DNA of 64,000 nt, from assembly GCF_900115695.1 (NCBI RefSeq), contig NZ_FOXK01000014.1:78673-142672 (forward strand), read 5' to 3'. Of this stretch, positions 7,575 to 16,613 are shown piece after piece. Numbering within the stretch: the stretch's first letter is position 1; every line of letters starts with the position of its first letter. Both the position numbers and the translations under genes were made by a program. The DNA comes from Ectopseudomonas toyotomiensis (GTDB lineage: Bacteria; Pseudomonadota; Gammaproteobacteria; Pseudomonadales; Pseudomonadaceae). Below the pieces are notes generated by a model. That model saw only the letters and a program-made list of their open reading frames with translations, did no database searches and was not told where the DNA came from.

Positions 7575-8816
7575 GTGTCCGCTGCTCCTGTTTCCGTTTA
7601 CCGACTTCCCGGTTTCCTGCCGTTTCTCATCGCTCGCATCGTGGTGGTGTTCGCCGTTCAGATCCAGGCCATCGTGGTGGCCTGGCAGGTCTACGACCTG
7701 ACGCGTGACCCGCTGTCGCTGGCCTATGTCGGCCTGGCCCAGTTCATCCCCATGCTGGTGCTGCTGATGCCGGCCGGCGACCTCATCGACCGCTACGACC
7801 GCAAGCTGATCCTCATGCTCAGCTGGCTGGTCGAAGGCCTGTGTGCGGCGGCGCTGCTGTGGTTGTCGCTGAGCGAAGCGGCCGTCAGTTGGTATTACGC
7901 GGTGCTGGTGCTCTACGGCTGTGGCCGCGCCTTCACCGGGCCGGCGCTATCCAGTCTGCTGCCGCAGATCGTGCCGCGCGAGCGCCTGGCCGCGGCCATC
8001 GCCGCCAACAGCATGATCATGCGTGGCGCGACCATTTCCGGCCCGGTGATCGGCGGCGGCCTGTACGCCATCGGCGGTGGCGGGCTGACCTATTCGGTCT
8101 GCCTGGTCTGCTTCCTCGCTGGCTCCGCACTGCTGCCGCTGGTACCGGTGCGTTACGCGGAAAAGATGCAGGCGCTGGAAGCCACCGCCTGGACGCGTTT
8201 TACCGCTGGCATCCACTTCATTCGCACGCGGCCGATCATCCTCGGCACCATCTCGCTGGACCTGTTCGCCGTGCTGCTTGGAGGCGTGATCGCGCTGCTG
8301 CCGATCTACGCCCAGGAAGTGCTGGAAGTCGGGCCGACGGGGCTCGGCCTGCTGCGCAGCGCCATGGCCATCGGCGAAGTGTCGGTCGGTTTGTACCTGA
8401 GCATGAAGCCGTTCAATCGCCATGTCGGCCTGGTGATGTTCGGTGCGGTGGCGCTGTTCGGTGTGGCCAACCTGGTGTTCGCGCTGTCCAGCCTGTTCTG
8501 GCTGTCCTTCGCCGCGCTGGTGGTGGCCGGCGGCGCGGATATGGTGAGCATGTACATCCGCTCCTCGCTGGTGCAGTTCTCCACCCCGGACGCTATGCGC
8601 GGCCGGGTCAACGCGGTGAACATGCTGTTCATCGGCTCTTCCAACGAACTGGGCGAGTTCCGCGCCGGCACCAGCGCCGCCTGGTTTGGCGTGGTGCCGG
8701 CGGCGCTGATCGGCTGCGCCTGCACCCTGACCGTGACCGGCGGCTGGATGCTCGGCTTCAAGAGCCTGCGCAAGGTGAATCGCTTCGAGGATGCGTCGCC
8801 GAGCAAGGCGGCCTGA
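7575..8816 (+). CDS. MFS transporter of the EntS/DHA3 type
   Basis: 413 residues with 12 hydrophobic segments. The opening FLPFLIARIVVVFAVQIQAIVVAWQVYDLT, the LMPAGDLIDRYDRK loop and MRGRVNAVNMLFIGSSNELGEFRAG closely match enterobactin-exporter-like MFS proteins. A GTG start at 7575 is used; no ATG gives the complete first helix. No siderophore genes are visible nearby, so the substrate is open. A cluster of palindromic repeats follows the stop. Confidence 0.82.
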   Translation: MSAAPVSVYRLPGFLPFLIARIVVVFAVQIQAIVVAWQVYDLTRDPLSLAYVGLAQFIPMLVLLMPAGDLIDRYDRKLILMLSWLVEGLCAAALLWLSLSEAAVSWYYAVLVLYGCGRAFTGPALSSLLPQIVPRERLAAAIAANSMIMRGATISGPVIGGGLYAIGGGGLTYSVCLVCFLAGSALLPLVPVRYAEKMQALEATAWTRFTAGIHFIRTRPIILGTISLDLFAVLLGGVIALLPIYAQEVLEVGPTGLGLLRSAMAIGEVSVGLYLSMKPFNRHVGLVMFGAVALFGVANLVFALSSLFWLSFAALVVAGGADMVSMYIRSSLVQFSTPDAMRGRVNAVNMLFIGSSNELGEFRAGTSAAWFGVVPAALIGCACTLTVTGGWMLGFKSLRKVNRFEDASPSKAA

Positions 8817-8838
8817 GCGCTGGTGTCGCAGCTTGACG

Positions 8839-8984
8839 TGGTGCGCACAGCGCACCCTACGGGGTAATCGTGTAGGGTGCGCCGCGCGCACCGCCCCCAC
8901 CCAGCGCCAGATCGGATGCAACCGTAGCCCGGATGAAATCCGGTGAAACCTGCAGCAGAAGACCCCGGATTTCATCCGGGCTAC
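8839..8984. repeat. Two tandem REP-type inverted repeats
   Basis: 8839-8892 has arms GGTGCGCACAGCGCACCCTAC and GTAGGGTGCGCCGCGCGCACC. 8924-8984 has arms GTAGCCCGGATGAAATCCGG and CCGGATTTCATCCGGGCTAC. Both sit between the convergent MFS and YeeE genes, where they may act as bidirectional transcript ends. Confidence 0.85.
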
Positions 8985-8993
8985 GAAGGTGCA

Positions 8994-10178
8994 TCAGCCC
9001 AAGCGCAATAGCGGCCGCAGCTTGAGCCCAAGCACAATGCCCACCAGGCAGAACAGGCCGAACACCCAGCCCGACGCCGCGCCGGCCATCACGCCGGACA
9101 GCAGCGTGCCCACGGTGCAGCCCAACGCCAGCAGGCTGCCCCAGCCCAGCAGCACGCCGCCGAACAGGTCGCGCAGCCAGTCGCGCGGTGCGCCGCTGCT
9201 GGGACGAAAATCGCCGGCGGCCAGGGCGCTGGCCCAGGCCGCGATCACCAGGCCGATGACGAACAGGCCGTTGTTCGACAGCAGGGTCTCCTTGACCGCC
9301 GTGGCGCAGCCGGAAAAGCCGTCCAGTCCCTCCAGACGTTCGGGCAGCCAGCCCAGGCTGTCCGCGCCGGTACGCGCCAGGCTGCCCAGTTCGGCCGTCA
9401 CCCCCAGCGGCGCGACGCGAAAGTAGGCCAGCACCGCCAGCCCACCGATCAGCACGCCGCCGACCCAGGCCGGCCAGCGTGCGCCGAACAGCAGCGACCA
9501 TAGCCTCTGTGTTTCGGAAGGTGTGCCCGCCTGGCGATAACGCAGCAGCCAGGCGGCCAGCGCACCCAGCAGCGCCAGTTGCAGCAGCAGCGAGCCGCCG
9601 TAACCGAGCCGGCCGGGCAGCCAGAGCACCGGCGCTTCCTGCAGGGCGGCCAGATACAGCGGGTTCCAGCTGAGAAAGCCGAGGGCGAAGCCGAGCAGCG
9701 CGCCGCCCAGCGCGGCCAGCGAGGCGAAATTGCCCTCGCCGAGGCGATACAGGTGCGCGCTGATGCACGAGCCGGAAATCGCCATGCCGAGGCCGAACAC
9801 CGTGGCGGCCAGAGCCAGCACCCAGCTCAGCGGACCGATATGGGCATCCGGGGGCAGGCGCCCGCCGCTGGGGTCGGGCAGGAAGGCGCCGAACACCGCG
9901 TGATAGCCGAGGGTGCCCACCGCCAGGGCGGCGAGCAGGCCGAGCAGGCCGTCCGGTATGCGGCGTTCGACGAAGTCGCGGGTCACGCAGAAGAAGCAGA
10001 AGCGCGAACGCTGCAGCAGCAGGCCGAACAGCGCGCCGCTGGCCAGCGAGTAGCTAAAGGCGCGGCCTTCGTTGCTGCCGTCGGCCAGCTGCCAGATGAA
10101 GGCGAGCAGGGCTATGGCGATCACGCCAGCTGTGGCGATGGGTAGCGTTGCGCGAGGGGAGGCAATGCTGGCGGTCAT
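8994..10178 (-). CDS. YeeE/YedE (TsuA-like) sulfur-compound membrane transporter
   Basis: 394-residue inner-membrane protein with about ten hydrophobic segments. Family marks are LLQRSRFCFFCVTRDF (a Cys-x2-Cys pair), GLGMAISGSCISAHLYRLGEG, GFSGCATAVKETLLSNNG and GWGSLLALGCTVGTLLSGVMAG. The small-residue and Cys motifs belong to YeeE/TsuA, which imports thiosulfate through conserved cysteines. ATG 10178 has an AAGGA site. It lies downstream of an exported sulfurtransferase in a leftward sulfur operon, which fits uptake of thiosulfate or related sulfur. Exact substrate is inferred, not shown. Confidence 0.85.
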   Translation of the reverse strand: MTASIASPRATLPIATAGVIAIALLAFIWQLADGSNEGRAFSYSLASGALFGLLLQRSRFCFFCVTRDFVERRIPDGLLGLLAALAVGTLGYHAVFGAFLPDPSGGRLPPDAHIGPLSWVLALAATVFGLGMAISGSCISAHLYRLGEGNFASLAALGGALLGFALGFLSWNPLYLAALQEAPVLWLPGRLGYGGSLLLQLALLGALAAWLLRYRQAGTPSETQRLWSLLFGARWPAWVGGVLIGGLAVLAYFRVAPLGVTAELGSLARTGADSLGWLPERLEGLDGFSGCATAVKETLLSNNGLFVIGLVIAAWASALAAGDFRPSSGAPRDWLRDLFGGVLLGWGSLLALGCTVGTLLSGVMAGAASGWVFGLFCLVGIVLGLKLRPLLRLG

Positions 10179-10253
10179 GGGTTGTCCTTGCCCGACGAAA
10201 GCGGCCCCGGTGTTTAGGCCGGGGCTGTGTTTTGCGTGACTGGCGTTTGTTTT

Positions 10254-10300
10254 GCAGGAGCGGCTGCGGCCGCGAAACTCGCGGATAAATCCGCTCCTAC
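10254..10300. repeat. REP-type inverted repeat (GCAGGAGCGG..CCGCTCCTAC)
   Basis: Palindromic arms around a short GC-rich centre, inside the ~190-bp gap between the sulfurtransferase and the YeeE gene, where it may affect downstream expression. Confidence 0.75.
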
Positions 10301-10370
10301 AGGAGGCATCAGCCTTCATAGCGATGGATCGGTGAGGCGTGATCCACCCTACGCCTGGATCGGTTCAAGC

Positions 10371-11297
10371 CTACTTGCCACCCCAGACGGTGCCGGCCAC
10401 GTTCACCACCGGCACGCCCACGGCGTTGCCGTATTCGGTCCAAGAGCCATCGTAGTTGCGCACGTCATAGCCGAGGATTTTCTTCAGGGCGAACCAGGTG
10501 TGGCTGGAGCGCTCGCCGATGCGACAGTAGGTAATGATCGGTTTGCTGCCGTCGATGCCCACCGCGGCGTAGACCTTCTTCAGCTCTTCAGCCGATTTGA
10601 AGGTGCCGTCAGCAGCCACCGCCTGACCCCAGGGCACGTTCACCGCGCCAGGCACGTGGCCAGCGCGCACGGCCAGCTCCTGCACGCCCTGCGGGGCGAA
10701 GACCTTGCCGTTGTATTCGTCCGGCGAGCGGATATCCACCAGTTGCACGTCGCTGCGCTTCTCGGCGGCGGCGAGTACGTCCGGGAGGAAAGCGCGCAGA
10801 TCCTTGTTGGCGGCTTTCACCGTGACATTGCCAGCGCTCGGCGTGCTGGCGCGGCTGTCCAGCTGACGGCCTTCGGCCTCCCACTTGGCGCGGCCGCCGT
10901 CGAGCAGCTTGACGTTATCCACGCCGTACACGTCGAACACCCAGGCACCCCAGGCGGCGAACCAGTTGTTGTTGTCGCCGTAGAGGATGGTGGTGCTGTC
11001 GTCATTCACCCCGGCCTTGCGCAGCAGTTGCTGGAAGGCTTCCTGGCTGGCGATGTCGCGGCGTACCGGGTCGACCAGGTCGCTGTGCCAGGCGAAGTTG
11101 ACCGCACCGGGGATGTGCCCGCGCTCATAGACGCCGGGCGCCACGCTGACCTCGATGATGCGCACCTTGGGATCTTTCAGGTTCTTTTCCAGCCACTCGG
11201 TGCTGACCAGATAGTCGCTGGCGGCATGCGCCGTGACCGTTTGCAGCAGGGCGGCGGCGGCCAGCAGGCCTGCGCCCAGGAGAGTCTTGATAGTCAT
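10371..11297 (-). CDS. Exported two-domain sulfurtransferase (rhodanese type)
   Basis: 308 residues: signal peptide ~1-25 (TLLGAGLLAAAALLQTVTAHA), an inactive N-terminal rhodanese domain (~28-150; RGHIPGAVNF.W, LLDGG..KWEAEGR) and a catalytic domain (~165-300). The active-site loop YCRIGERSSHTW carries catalytic Cys258 in a CxxGxRS setting, which favours thiosulfate as sulfur donor. The signal peptide places it in the periplasm. It belongs to the leftward sulfur operon between the monooxygenase and the YeeE transporter. Confidence 0.88.
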   Translation of the reverse strand: MTIKTLLGAGLLAAAALLQTVTAHAASDYLVSTEWLEKNLKDPKVRIIEVSVAPGVYERGHIPGAVNFAWHSDLVDPVRRDIASQEAFQQLLRKAGVNDDSTTILYGDNNNWFAAWGAWVFDVYGVDNVKLLDGGRAKWEAEGRQLDSRASTPSAGNVTVKAANKDLRAFLPDVLAAAEKRSDVQLVDIRSPDEYNGKVFAPQGVQELAVRAGHVPGAVNVPWGQAVAADGTFKSAEELKKVYAAVGIDGSKPIITYCRIGERSSHTWFALKKILGYDVRNYDGSWTEYGNAVGVPVVNVAGTVWGGK

Positions 11298-11402
11298 TTT
11301 CTACGACCTTTTGATGGTTGGCAGTGTTCAGGCTAGCTAGCCTTCTTCGATGCGAGATACCGCTTTTTTCTATGCATATTCCCTGTGGTTCGCTCCTCCT
11401 TG

Positions 11403-12632
11403 TCAGCTGTACAGCGACGGCTGCGGGCCCTGGCCGCTGAGCAGCCAGTGGCCGAGGTCGCGCACCTTGTAGTCGATGGGATCGTGCAGGCTGTGCACGC
11501 GTACGTTGCGCCAGAAGCGGTCGAAGCCGTAGCGCGAGCTGGTGGCGCGGGCACCCATGGCTTCGAAGATCTGGCTAGTGATATCGAGGGCAGCTCGCAC
11601 CGCCACCACCTTGGCCTCGCTGATGGCCAGCGCCACCTCGGCGCGTTCGGCGGCGGTCAGCGCCGGTTTTTCCCAGGCGCTCTGCAGGCGTTGGGCGGCG
11701 TGCTCGGCCAGGGGCAGGGCGCTGCGGTAGCGCAGCCACAGTTCGCCATAGCGTTGCTGGATAAATGGATCGTCGCTGGCAGTGGCCACGCCGGATGCCG
11801 GCCAGGCGCGGCTCTGTTCGCGGGTGTAGCGCAGCGCTGCATCCAGCGCGCCCTGGGCGTTACCCAGGTAGAGCTGGGTGAGGATCAATTGCGACAGGCA
11901 GGCGCGCAGCGTGGTGCGCGGGCTGGGGCCGACCGGGCCGAGCAGCTCGCTGGCGTCGACGAACACCTGCTCGAACTGCACCGTGCCGCTGTCGGTCTGG
12001 CGCTGGCCAAAGCCGTCCCAGTCGCTGTTCACCGCCAGCCCCTCGCGCTGGCTGGGCAGGACGATGAACACGCGATCTTCCGGGTTCTTGCCGCGCGGTG
12101 CGCTGATCACCAGCGCATCGGCGCCCAGCGCGCCGGAGCAGAACGACTTGCTGCCATTGAGCTCGTAATGTTCCTCGCGTGGGCTGAGTTTGAGGCCGGT
12201 GTCGCGGCCGTTGGTGGCGTTGCCCCAGAACCAGCGCTCCTGCACTGTGCAGCTCAGCCAGTGGCGCTGCTGATCGGGGTTGCCGAACAGCAGGATGGTC
12301 GCCACCTGCAGGTGCTGGAAGGCGAACAGGTGGGCCAGCGAGCTGTCCACTGCCGCCAGGTAGCGCACGATGCGGTAGATCTCCGGCCAGGCCACGCCCT
12401 GGCCACCGTACTGCTGCGGCACGGCCAGGGTCAGCAGGCCACTGTCGCGCAGCAGTTCGCGTTCGGCCTGGGCGCTGCCCCCAGCACGATCACGCTCCAC
12501 CGCGCTGGCTGCCAGGCGCCGGGCCAGGCGTTCGACCTTGGCCGTGCGGCTGCCGAAGTCCACGGGGAACAGGTGCGCGGCGAACAATGGTTCGTCGCGC
12601 AGGCTGGGGTGCAGACGGGCTTCGGCACTCAT
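11403..12632 (-). CDS. DszC/SfnC-like flavin-dependent monooxygenase (acyl-CoA dehydrogenase fold)
   Basis: 409 residues with the acyl-CoA dehydrogenase fold: N-terminal helical part (~15-125, LLRDSGLLTLAVPQQYGG), central beta domain (WGNATNGRDTGLKL, ELNGSKSFCSGALGADALVI) and C-terminal helical bundle. The KSFCSGALGAD segment and the sulfur-gene context fit the DszC/SfnB/SfnC group, which uses reduced FMN to oxidise organosulfur compounds. The start overlaps the stop of the binding-protein gene by 4 bp (ATGA), so translation is coupled. FMNH2 could come from the SsuE reductase at 31532. The substrate is not known. Confidence 0.78.
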   Translation of the reverse strand: MSAEARLHPSLRDEPLFAAHLFPVDFGSRTAKVERLARRLAASAVERDRAGGSAQAERELLRDSGLLTLAVPQQYGGQGVAWPEIYRIVRYLAAVDSSLAHLFAFQHLQVATILLFGNPDQQRHWLSCTVQERWFWGNATNGRDTGLKLSPREEHYELNGSKSFCSGALGADALVISAPRGKNPEDRVFIVLPSQREGLAVNSDWDGFGQRQTDSGTVQFEQVFVDASELLGPVGPSPRTTLRACLSQLILTQLYLGNAQGALDAALRYTREQSRAWPASGVATASDDPFIQQRYGELWLRYRSALPLAEHAAQRLQSAWEKPALTAAERAEVALAISEAKVVAVRAALDITSQIFEAMGARATSSRYGFDRFWRNVRVHSLHDPIDYKVRDLGHWLLSGQGPQPSLYS

Positions 12633-13588
12633 TGCGGGCTCCAGATGCTGACTTCGCGAGCATCCACCGAGGTCGGCAGCAGGCTGGCGCCGTAGAAGGC
12701 ATCGGCAATCTTCTGCTGCTCGGCGAGGCTGTCTGGTTGCACCAGGCGTACCTGGTAGCTGCGCTTGGCGTTGGCTTTCTCGACGATGGCCGGGTCGAGG
12801 TTGCCCCACAGCGGGCCGAGGATTTCAGCCGCCTGGCGCGGGTTGGCGCGCAGCCAGTCGCCGGTCTTCACCAGCTCGGCGAACACGGTCTGCAGCACCT
12901 GCGGGTGGCTCTTGGCAAACGTGGCGCTGGTCAGGTAGTAGCGCTGGTAGTCGGCCAGGCCCTTGCCGTCGGCAAGGATGCGCGTCGGCAACTGTTGCTG
13001 GGCGCCGCTGAGGAAGGGCTCCCAGGTGACCCAGGCGTCCACCTTGCGGTTCTCGAAGGCGGCGCGGCCGTCGGCCGGGGTCAGGTAGGCCGGTTCGATA
13101 TCGCTGAACTTCAGGCCGGCCTGCTGCAGCGCAGCGATCAACAGGTAGTGCACACCGGCCGCCTTGGTCACAGCAACCTTTTTACCCTTGAGGTCGGCCA
13201 GGGTTTTGATCGGTGAATCCTCGCGCACGATGATCGCCTGCGCGCTGGGCGAGGGCGCTTCCTGGGCGAAGTAGGCGAGGTCGGCGCCGGCGGCCTGGGC
13301 GAACACAGGCACGGTGTCGGCGACGTCGGCAGAGAGGTCGATATTGCCGACGTTGAGCGCTTCTAGCAGCGGCTGACCGTTGGGGAATTCGTGCCAACTG
13401 ATGGTGATGTCTTGGTCGGACAGTGCCTTCTCCAGGGTGCCCTGGCTCTTCAGCAGGCTGATCAGCGTGGAGGATTTCTGGTAGCCGATGCGCAGTTGCT
13501 CGGCGGCCTCGGTGAGCGGGGCGACGAGCAGGCCGATGGCAAGAGAGGCGGCGATCAGTGTGCTGCGTTTGGAATGGGTCTTGGACAT
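12629..13588 (-). CDS. Periplasmic sulfonate-type ABC binding protein (SsuA-like, no permease beside it)
   Basis: 319 residues, signal peptide ~1-30, then LRIGYQKSSTLISLLKSQGTLEKAL, the SsuA/TauA-type opening. Other family marks are ISWHEFPNGQPLLEALNVG, DLKGKKVAVTKAAGVHYLL and DAWVTWEPFLSG. ATG 13588 is chosen over a longer in-frame start because it begins the signal peptide directly. It is the first gene of the leftward operon and has no permease or ATPase in that operon. It may share the SsuBC-like pair of the divergent operon (16614-18172). Confidence 0.86.
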   Translation of the reverse strand: MSKTHSKRSTLIAASLAIGLLVAPLTEAAEQLRIGYQKSSTLISLLKSQGTLEKALSDQDITISWHEFPNGQPLLEALNVGNIDLSADVADTVPVFAQAAGADLAYFAQEAPSPSAQAIIVREDSPIKTLADLKGKKVAVTKAAGVHYLLIAALQQAGLKFSDIEPAYLTPADGRAAFENRKVDAWVTWEPFLSGAQQQLPTRILADGKGLADYQRYYLTSATFAKSHPQVLQTVFAELVKTGDWLRANPRQAAEILGPLWGNLDPAIVEKANAKRSYQVRLVQPDSLAEQQKIADAFYGASLLPTSVDAREVSIWSPQ

Positions 13589-13975
13589 GGCGGCTCTCGA
13601 TACGAACACGTGCCGGCCATGAGATTGCGGCGGATCACGCGTACTTCAGTGTTGAGGGAAAGAAGTCCGGTGATCCGGTGGAGAGAAGCTAGACGATCTA
13701 AAAAATAGCCAACAAATAATTTTTGGGAATTAGCTTAGGCGCATATCGGCCCGAAACATCGGCCATTCGAGCGAACGTAGTGAAGCCCGGGACGTCGGCT
13801 GCTCGTTATTGTGTAGGGCGGCCCGGTACGCCCTACGAGCCTCAATCCATTTCCATATATTCTTTTTTGTTACTACAAAGTGAAAAATAATTCTTTTTAG
13901 GGATTAACGCTCGTCTCGTAGATTAGTCACCAGCCGACAGCGGACCACCGCATCGGGCCCGAATCAGGGGCTCTT
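13589..13975. promoter_or_regulatory. Divergent promoter region of two sulfur operons, AT-rich
   Basis: Gene-free stretch between the leftward binding-protein operon and the rightward porin/SsuABC operon. It holds an AT-rich patch at ~13697-13735, a short REP-like repeat (GTAGGGCGGCCCGGTACGCCCTAC, 13812-13835) and a second AT-rich patch ~13850-13925 with two copies of ATTCTTTTT, a string also present before lsfA. AT-rich sites of this kind would suit CysB, but no consensus site can be claimed. Confidence 0.4.
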
Positions 13976-14118
13976 AGAACCTGTTCACGGTCTCGCGAGC
14001 GAGAGTCAGGCAAGGCGAAATCAGGCGAAAAAGCGCAGTTTACGAGTTGTAAATGAGCATTTTGAGCCTGGTTTCAACGCAGCATGGCCGACGCGCAGCA
14101 GATCGTGACCAGGTTCGT
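13976..14118. mobile_element. MITE-like palindromic repeat upstream of the porin gene
   Basis: 143-bp element with imperfect terminal inverted repeats AGAACCTGTTCACG (left) and CGTGACCAGGTTCGT (right) and an internal palindrome CTCGCGAGCGAG. It has no coding capacity of its own and ends ~100 bp before the porin start, so it lies in the porin leader. I recall similar sequences in Pseudomonas genomes, but copy number cannot be tested here. Confidence 0.55.
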
Positions 14119-14218
14119 ATGCCAATCCGCCGAGACCAGCGCCATGTCCGCTGTCCTGCCGAGCCCCTGTGCAGTGCCAAAACCTAAAACAGCACATACA
14201 GCACCTGGAGCATCGAGC

Positions 14219-15538
14219 ATGAACAAGTCCAATCTGGCGCTGGCCGTCGCCCTGGCCGCACTGGCCACCGAAGCGACCGCCGCTGGTTTCATCGAAGACA
14301 GCAAGGCCAGCATCGGCCTGCGCAATTTCTATTACGACCTCAACAACAAGAACACCGCCAACAACAACGGCGAGGCGCAGGAGTGGGGGCAGGGCTTCAT
14401 CTTCAATTACAGCTCCGGTTTCACCCAGGGCACCGTCGGTTTCGGCCTCGACGCTATCGGCTTGCTTGGCGTCAAACTGGACTCCGGCGGCACCGCGAGC
14501 AAGGCCGGCCGTGATCGCACTCCCGGCCAGCTGTTCCCGCTCGATAGCGACGGCAGCGCCGTGGACGACTACAGCAAGGCCGGTGTGACCGCCAAGGTAC
14601 GCCTGTCCAAGACCGAGGCGCGCATCGGCACCCTGCTGCCGAAGCTGCCGGTGGTGACCTTCAACGACGGCCGTCTGCTGCCGCAGACCTTCGAAGGCGG
14701 GCAGATCACCTCCAACGAGATCGACGGCCTGACCCTGACCGCCGGCCAGCTGGAAAGCACCAAGACCCGCAGCTCCACCGACGACATCGCCCTGCGTATC
14801 GCCGGCGCCACCGGTGACGCCGACACCAACAAGTTCTACTTCGCCGGCGGCGACTACAAGCTGACCAAGGACCTGACGCTGCAGTACTACTACGGCAATC
14901 TGGAAGACTTCTACAAACAGCATTTCCTCGGCCTGGTGCACAACTGGGCGATCGGCCCAGGTTCGCTGAAGACCGACCTGCGCTACTTCGACAGTGGCTC
15001 CGACGGCAAGAATGGCAGCGCCTCCGGCCGTGCCGATGGCTACCGCAGCGCCGGCTACTGGCGTGCCGGCGACAGCAGCACTGGCGAGGTCGACAACCAG
15101 ACCTGGAGTGCGCTGTTCACCTACACCCTGGGCAGCCACTTCGCCAGCCTGGGCTACCAGCAGGTCGAAGGCGACAGCGCCTTCCCGTTCCTCAACCAGG
15201 GCGGCGGCAGCTCGTCCTACCTGATCACCGACCGCCAGATCGGCAAGTTCCAGAACGCCGGCGAGCGCACCTGGGTGGCCGAGTACGGCTATGACTTCGC
15301 CAAGCTTGGTGTGCCGGGCCTGAAGGCCAGCGTCGCCTACCTCAAGGGTGACAACGTCGACTCCGCCAACGGTGACCTGAAAGAGTGGGAGCGCGACTTC
15401 CGCCTCGACTACACCCTGCAGGACGGTCCGCTGAAAGGCCTCGGCGTGTCCTGGCGCAATGCGACCCAGCGCGGCAACGTCAGCACCGACGCCGACGAGA
15501 ACCGTTTGATCCTGAGTTACACCCTGACGCTGCTCTGA
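14219..15538 (+). CDS. OprD-family outer-membrane porin
   Basis: 439 residues. Signal peptide ~1-22 (MNKSNLALAVALAALATEATA), then GFIEDSKASIGLRNFYYDLNN, the typical OprD N-terminus. Family motifs: EWGQGFIFNYSSGFTQGTVGFGLDAIGLLGVKLDSG, LLPQTFEGGQITSNEIDGL, YYYGNLEDFYKQHFLGL, and a final strand ending ENRLILSYTLTLL with a terminal hydrophobic residue. ATG 14219 begins the signal peptide; the frame stays open upstream into the MITE-like repeat. It heads the rightward SsuABC-type operon, so it probably admits sulfonates or sulfate esters. Confidence 0.9.
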   Translation: MNKSNLALAVALAALATEATAAGFIEDSKASIGLRNFYYDLNNKNTANNNGEAQEWGQGFIFNYSSGFTQGTVGFGLDAIGLLGVKLDSGGTASKAGRDRTPGQLFPLDSDGSAVDDYSKAGVTAKVRLSKTEARIGTLLPKLPVVTFNDGRLLPQTFEGGQITSNEIDGLTLTAGQLESTKTRSSTDDIALRIAGATGDADTNKFYFAGGDYKLTKDLTLQYYYGNLEDFYKQHFLGLVHNWAIGPGSLKTDLRYFDSGSDGKNGSASGRADGYRSAGYWRAGDSSTGEVDNQTWSALFTYTLGSHFASLGYQQVEGDSAFPFLNQGGGSSSYLITDRQIGKFQNAGERTWVAEYGYDFAKLGVPGLKASVAYLKGDNVDSANGDLKEWERDFRLDYTLQDGPLKGLGVSWRNATQRGNVSTDADENRLILSYTLTLL

Positions 15539-15617
15539 TCCACTAACCCAGTTGTGACATCTCCTGACCGGCTCGCCAACGGGCCGGAAGGTATTTCATC
15601 CAAGTGAGGAGATGACC

Positions 15618-16610
15618 ATGAAGAAGAATGCCTTGCGCGTTGGCCTGGCGGCCCTGTTCGCCGCCTGGTTGCCAGCCGCCGTACATGCTGCACCACCGAA
15701 AGAAGTCCGCCTGGACTACGCCTACTACGCCCCCACCAGCCTGGTGCTCAAGCAGCAGGGCTTGCTGGAAAAAGCCCTCGCGCCGCAGGGCATCGCCGTC
15801 AAGTGGGTGTTCAGCCAGGGCAGCAACCGCTCGCTGGAATACCTCAACGGCGGTAGCACCGATTTCGCCTCCACCGCCGGCCTGGCCGCCGTGCTCAGCC
15901 GCGCCAACGGCGCACCGATCAACACCGTCTACGTCGCCAGCCGCCCGGAATGGACAGCGCTGGTGGTGCCCAAGGACTCGCCCATCCAGTCTTTGGCCGA
16001 CCTCAAGGGCAAGAAGGTCGCCGCCACCAAGGGCACCGACCCCTTCCTGTTCCTCCTGCAAAGCCTGCAGAAGGCCCGGCTGGACAAGAACGCCGTGGAC
16101 ATCGTCCACCTGCAACACCCCGACGGTCGCGTCGCTCTGGAGCGCGGCGACGTGCAGGCCTGGGCCGGGCTCGACCCGTTGATGGCGGCCAGCGAACTGC
16201 AGGCCGGTTCGCGCCTGCTGTACCGCAACCGCGACTTCAACAGCTACAGCGTGCTCAGCGTCACCGAGACCTTCGCCAAGGAGCAGCCCGAGCTGATCCA
16301 GCAGGTGATCGCCGCCTACGAGCAGGCGCGCCAGTGGGCCATCGCCAACCCCGATGCTCTGGCCCAGTTGCTCGCCGACGAAGCCAAGCTGCCGTTGGAA
16401 GTGGCCAAGCTGCAACTGTCGCGTACCGACTTCAGCAACCCGCAGCCGGGCGCTGAACATATCAAGGCGCTGAAAGCCTCTGCGCCCATCCTGCTCGACG
16501 AGCAACTGGTGCGTCCGGGTACCGACGTGGCTCAGGTGGTCGACCAACTGAGCCAGCCGCAACTGGCCGCTCAGGTGATCGGCAGCAACGTGGCCAAGGC
16601 GGGGAACTGA
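15618..16610 (+). CDS. Periplasmic sulfonate-type ABC binding protein (SsuA-like)
   Basis: 330 residues, signal peptide ~1-22, then VRLDYAYYAPTSLVLKQQGLLEKAL and family marks VKWVFSQGSNRSLEYLNGGSTDFASTAG, DLKGKKVAATKGTDPFLFLL and VQAWAGLDPLM. ATG 15618 is preferred over ATG 15612 because GAGGAG lies at correct distance only from the former. It is the binding protein for the permease and ATPase that follow at once. It differs clearly from the other two SsuA-like proteins in this window, so its ligand is probably different. Confidence 0.88.
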   Translation: MKKNALRVGLAALFAAWLPAAVHAAPPKEVRLDYAYYAPTSLVLKQQGLLEKALAPQGIAVKWVFSQGSNRSLEYLNGGSTDFASTAGLAAVLSRANGAPINTVYVASRPEWTALVVPKDSPIQSLADLKGKKVAATKGTDPFLFLLQSLQKARLDKNAVDIVHLQHPDGRVALERGDVQAWAGLDPLMAASELQAGSRLLYRNRDFNSYSVLSVTETFAKEQPELIQQVIAAYEQARQWAIANPDALAQLLADEAKLPLEVAKLQLSRTDFSNPQPGAEHIKALKASAPILLDEQLVRPGTDVAQVVDQLSQPQLAAQVIGSNVAKAGN

Positions 16611-16613
16611 CCG

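Noticed and set aside
11333..11377. 14-residue Lys-rich ORF (MHRKKRYLASKKAS) between the monooxygenase and sulfurtransferase genes
   Set aside because: It has a passable ribosome site, but such short frames are frequent by chance and nothing else supports it.
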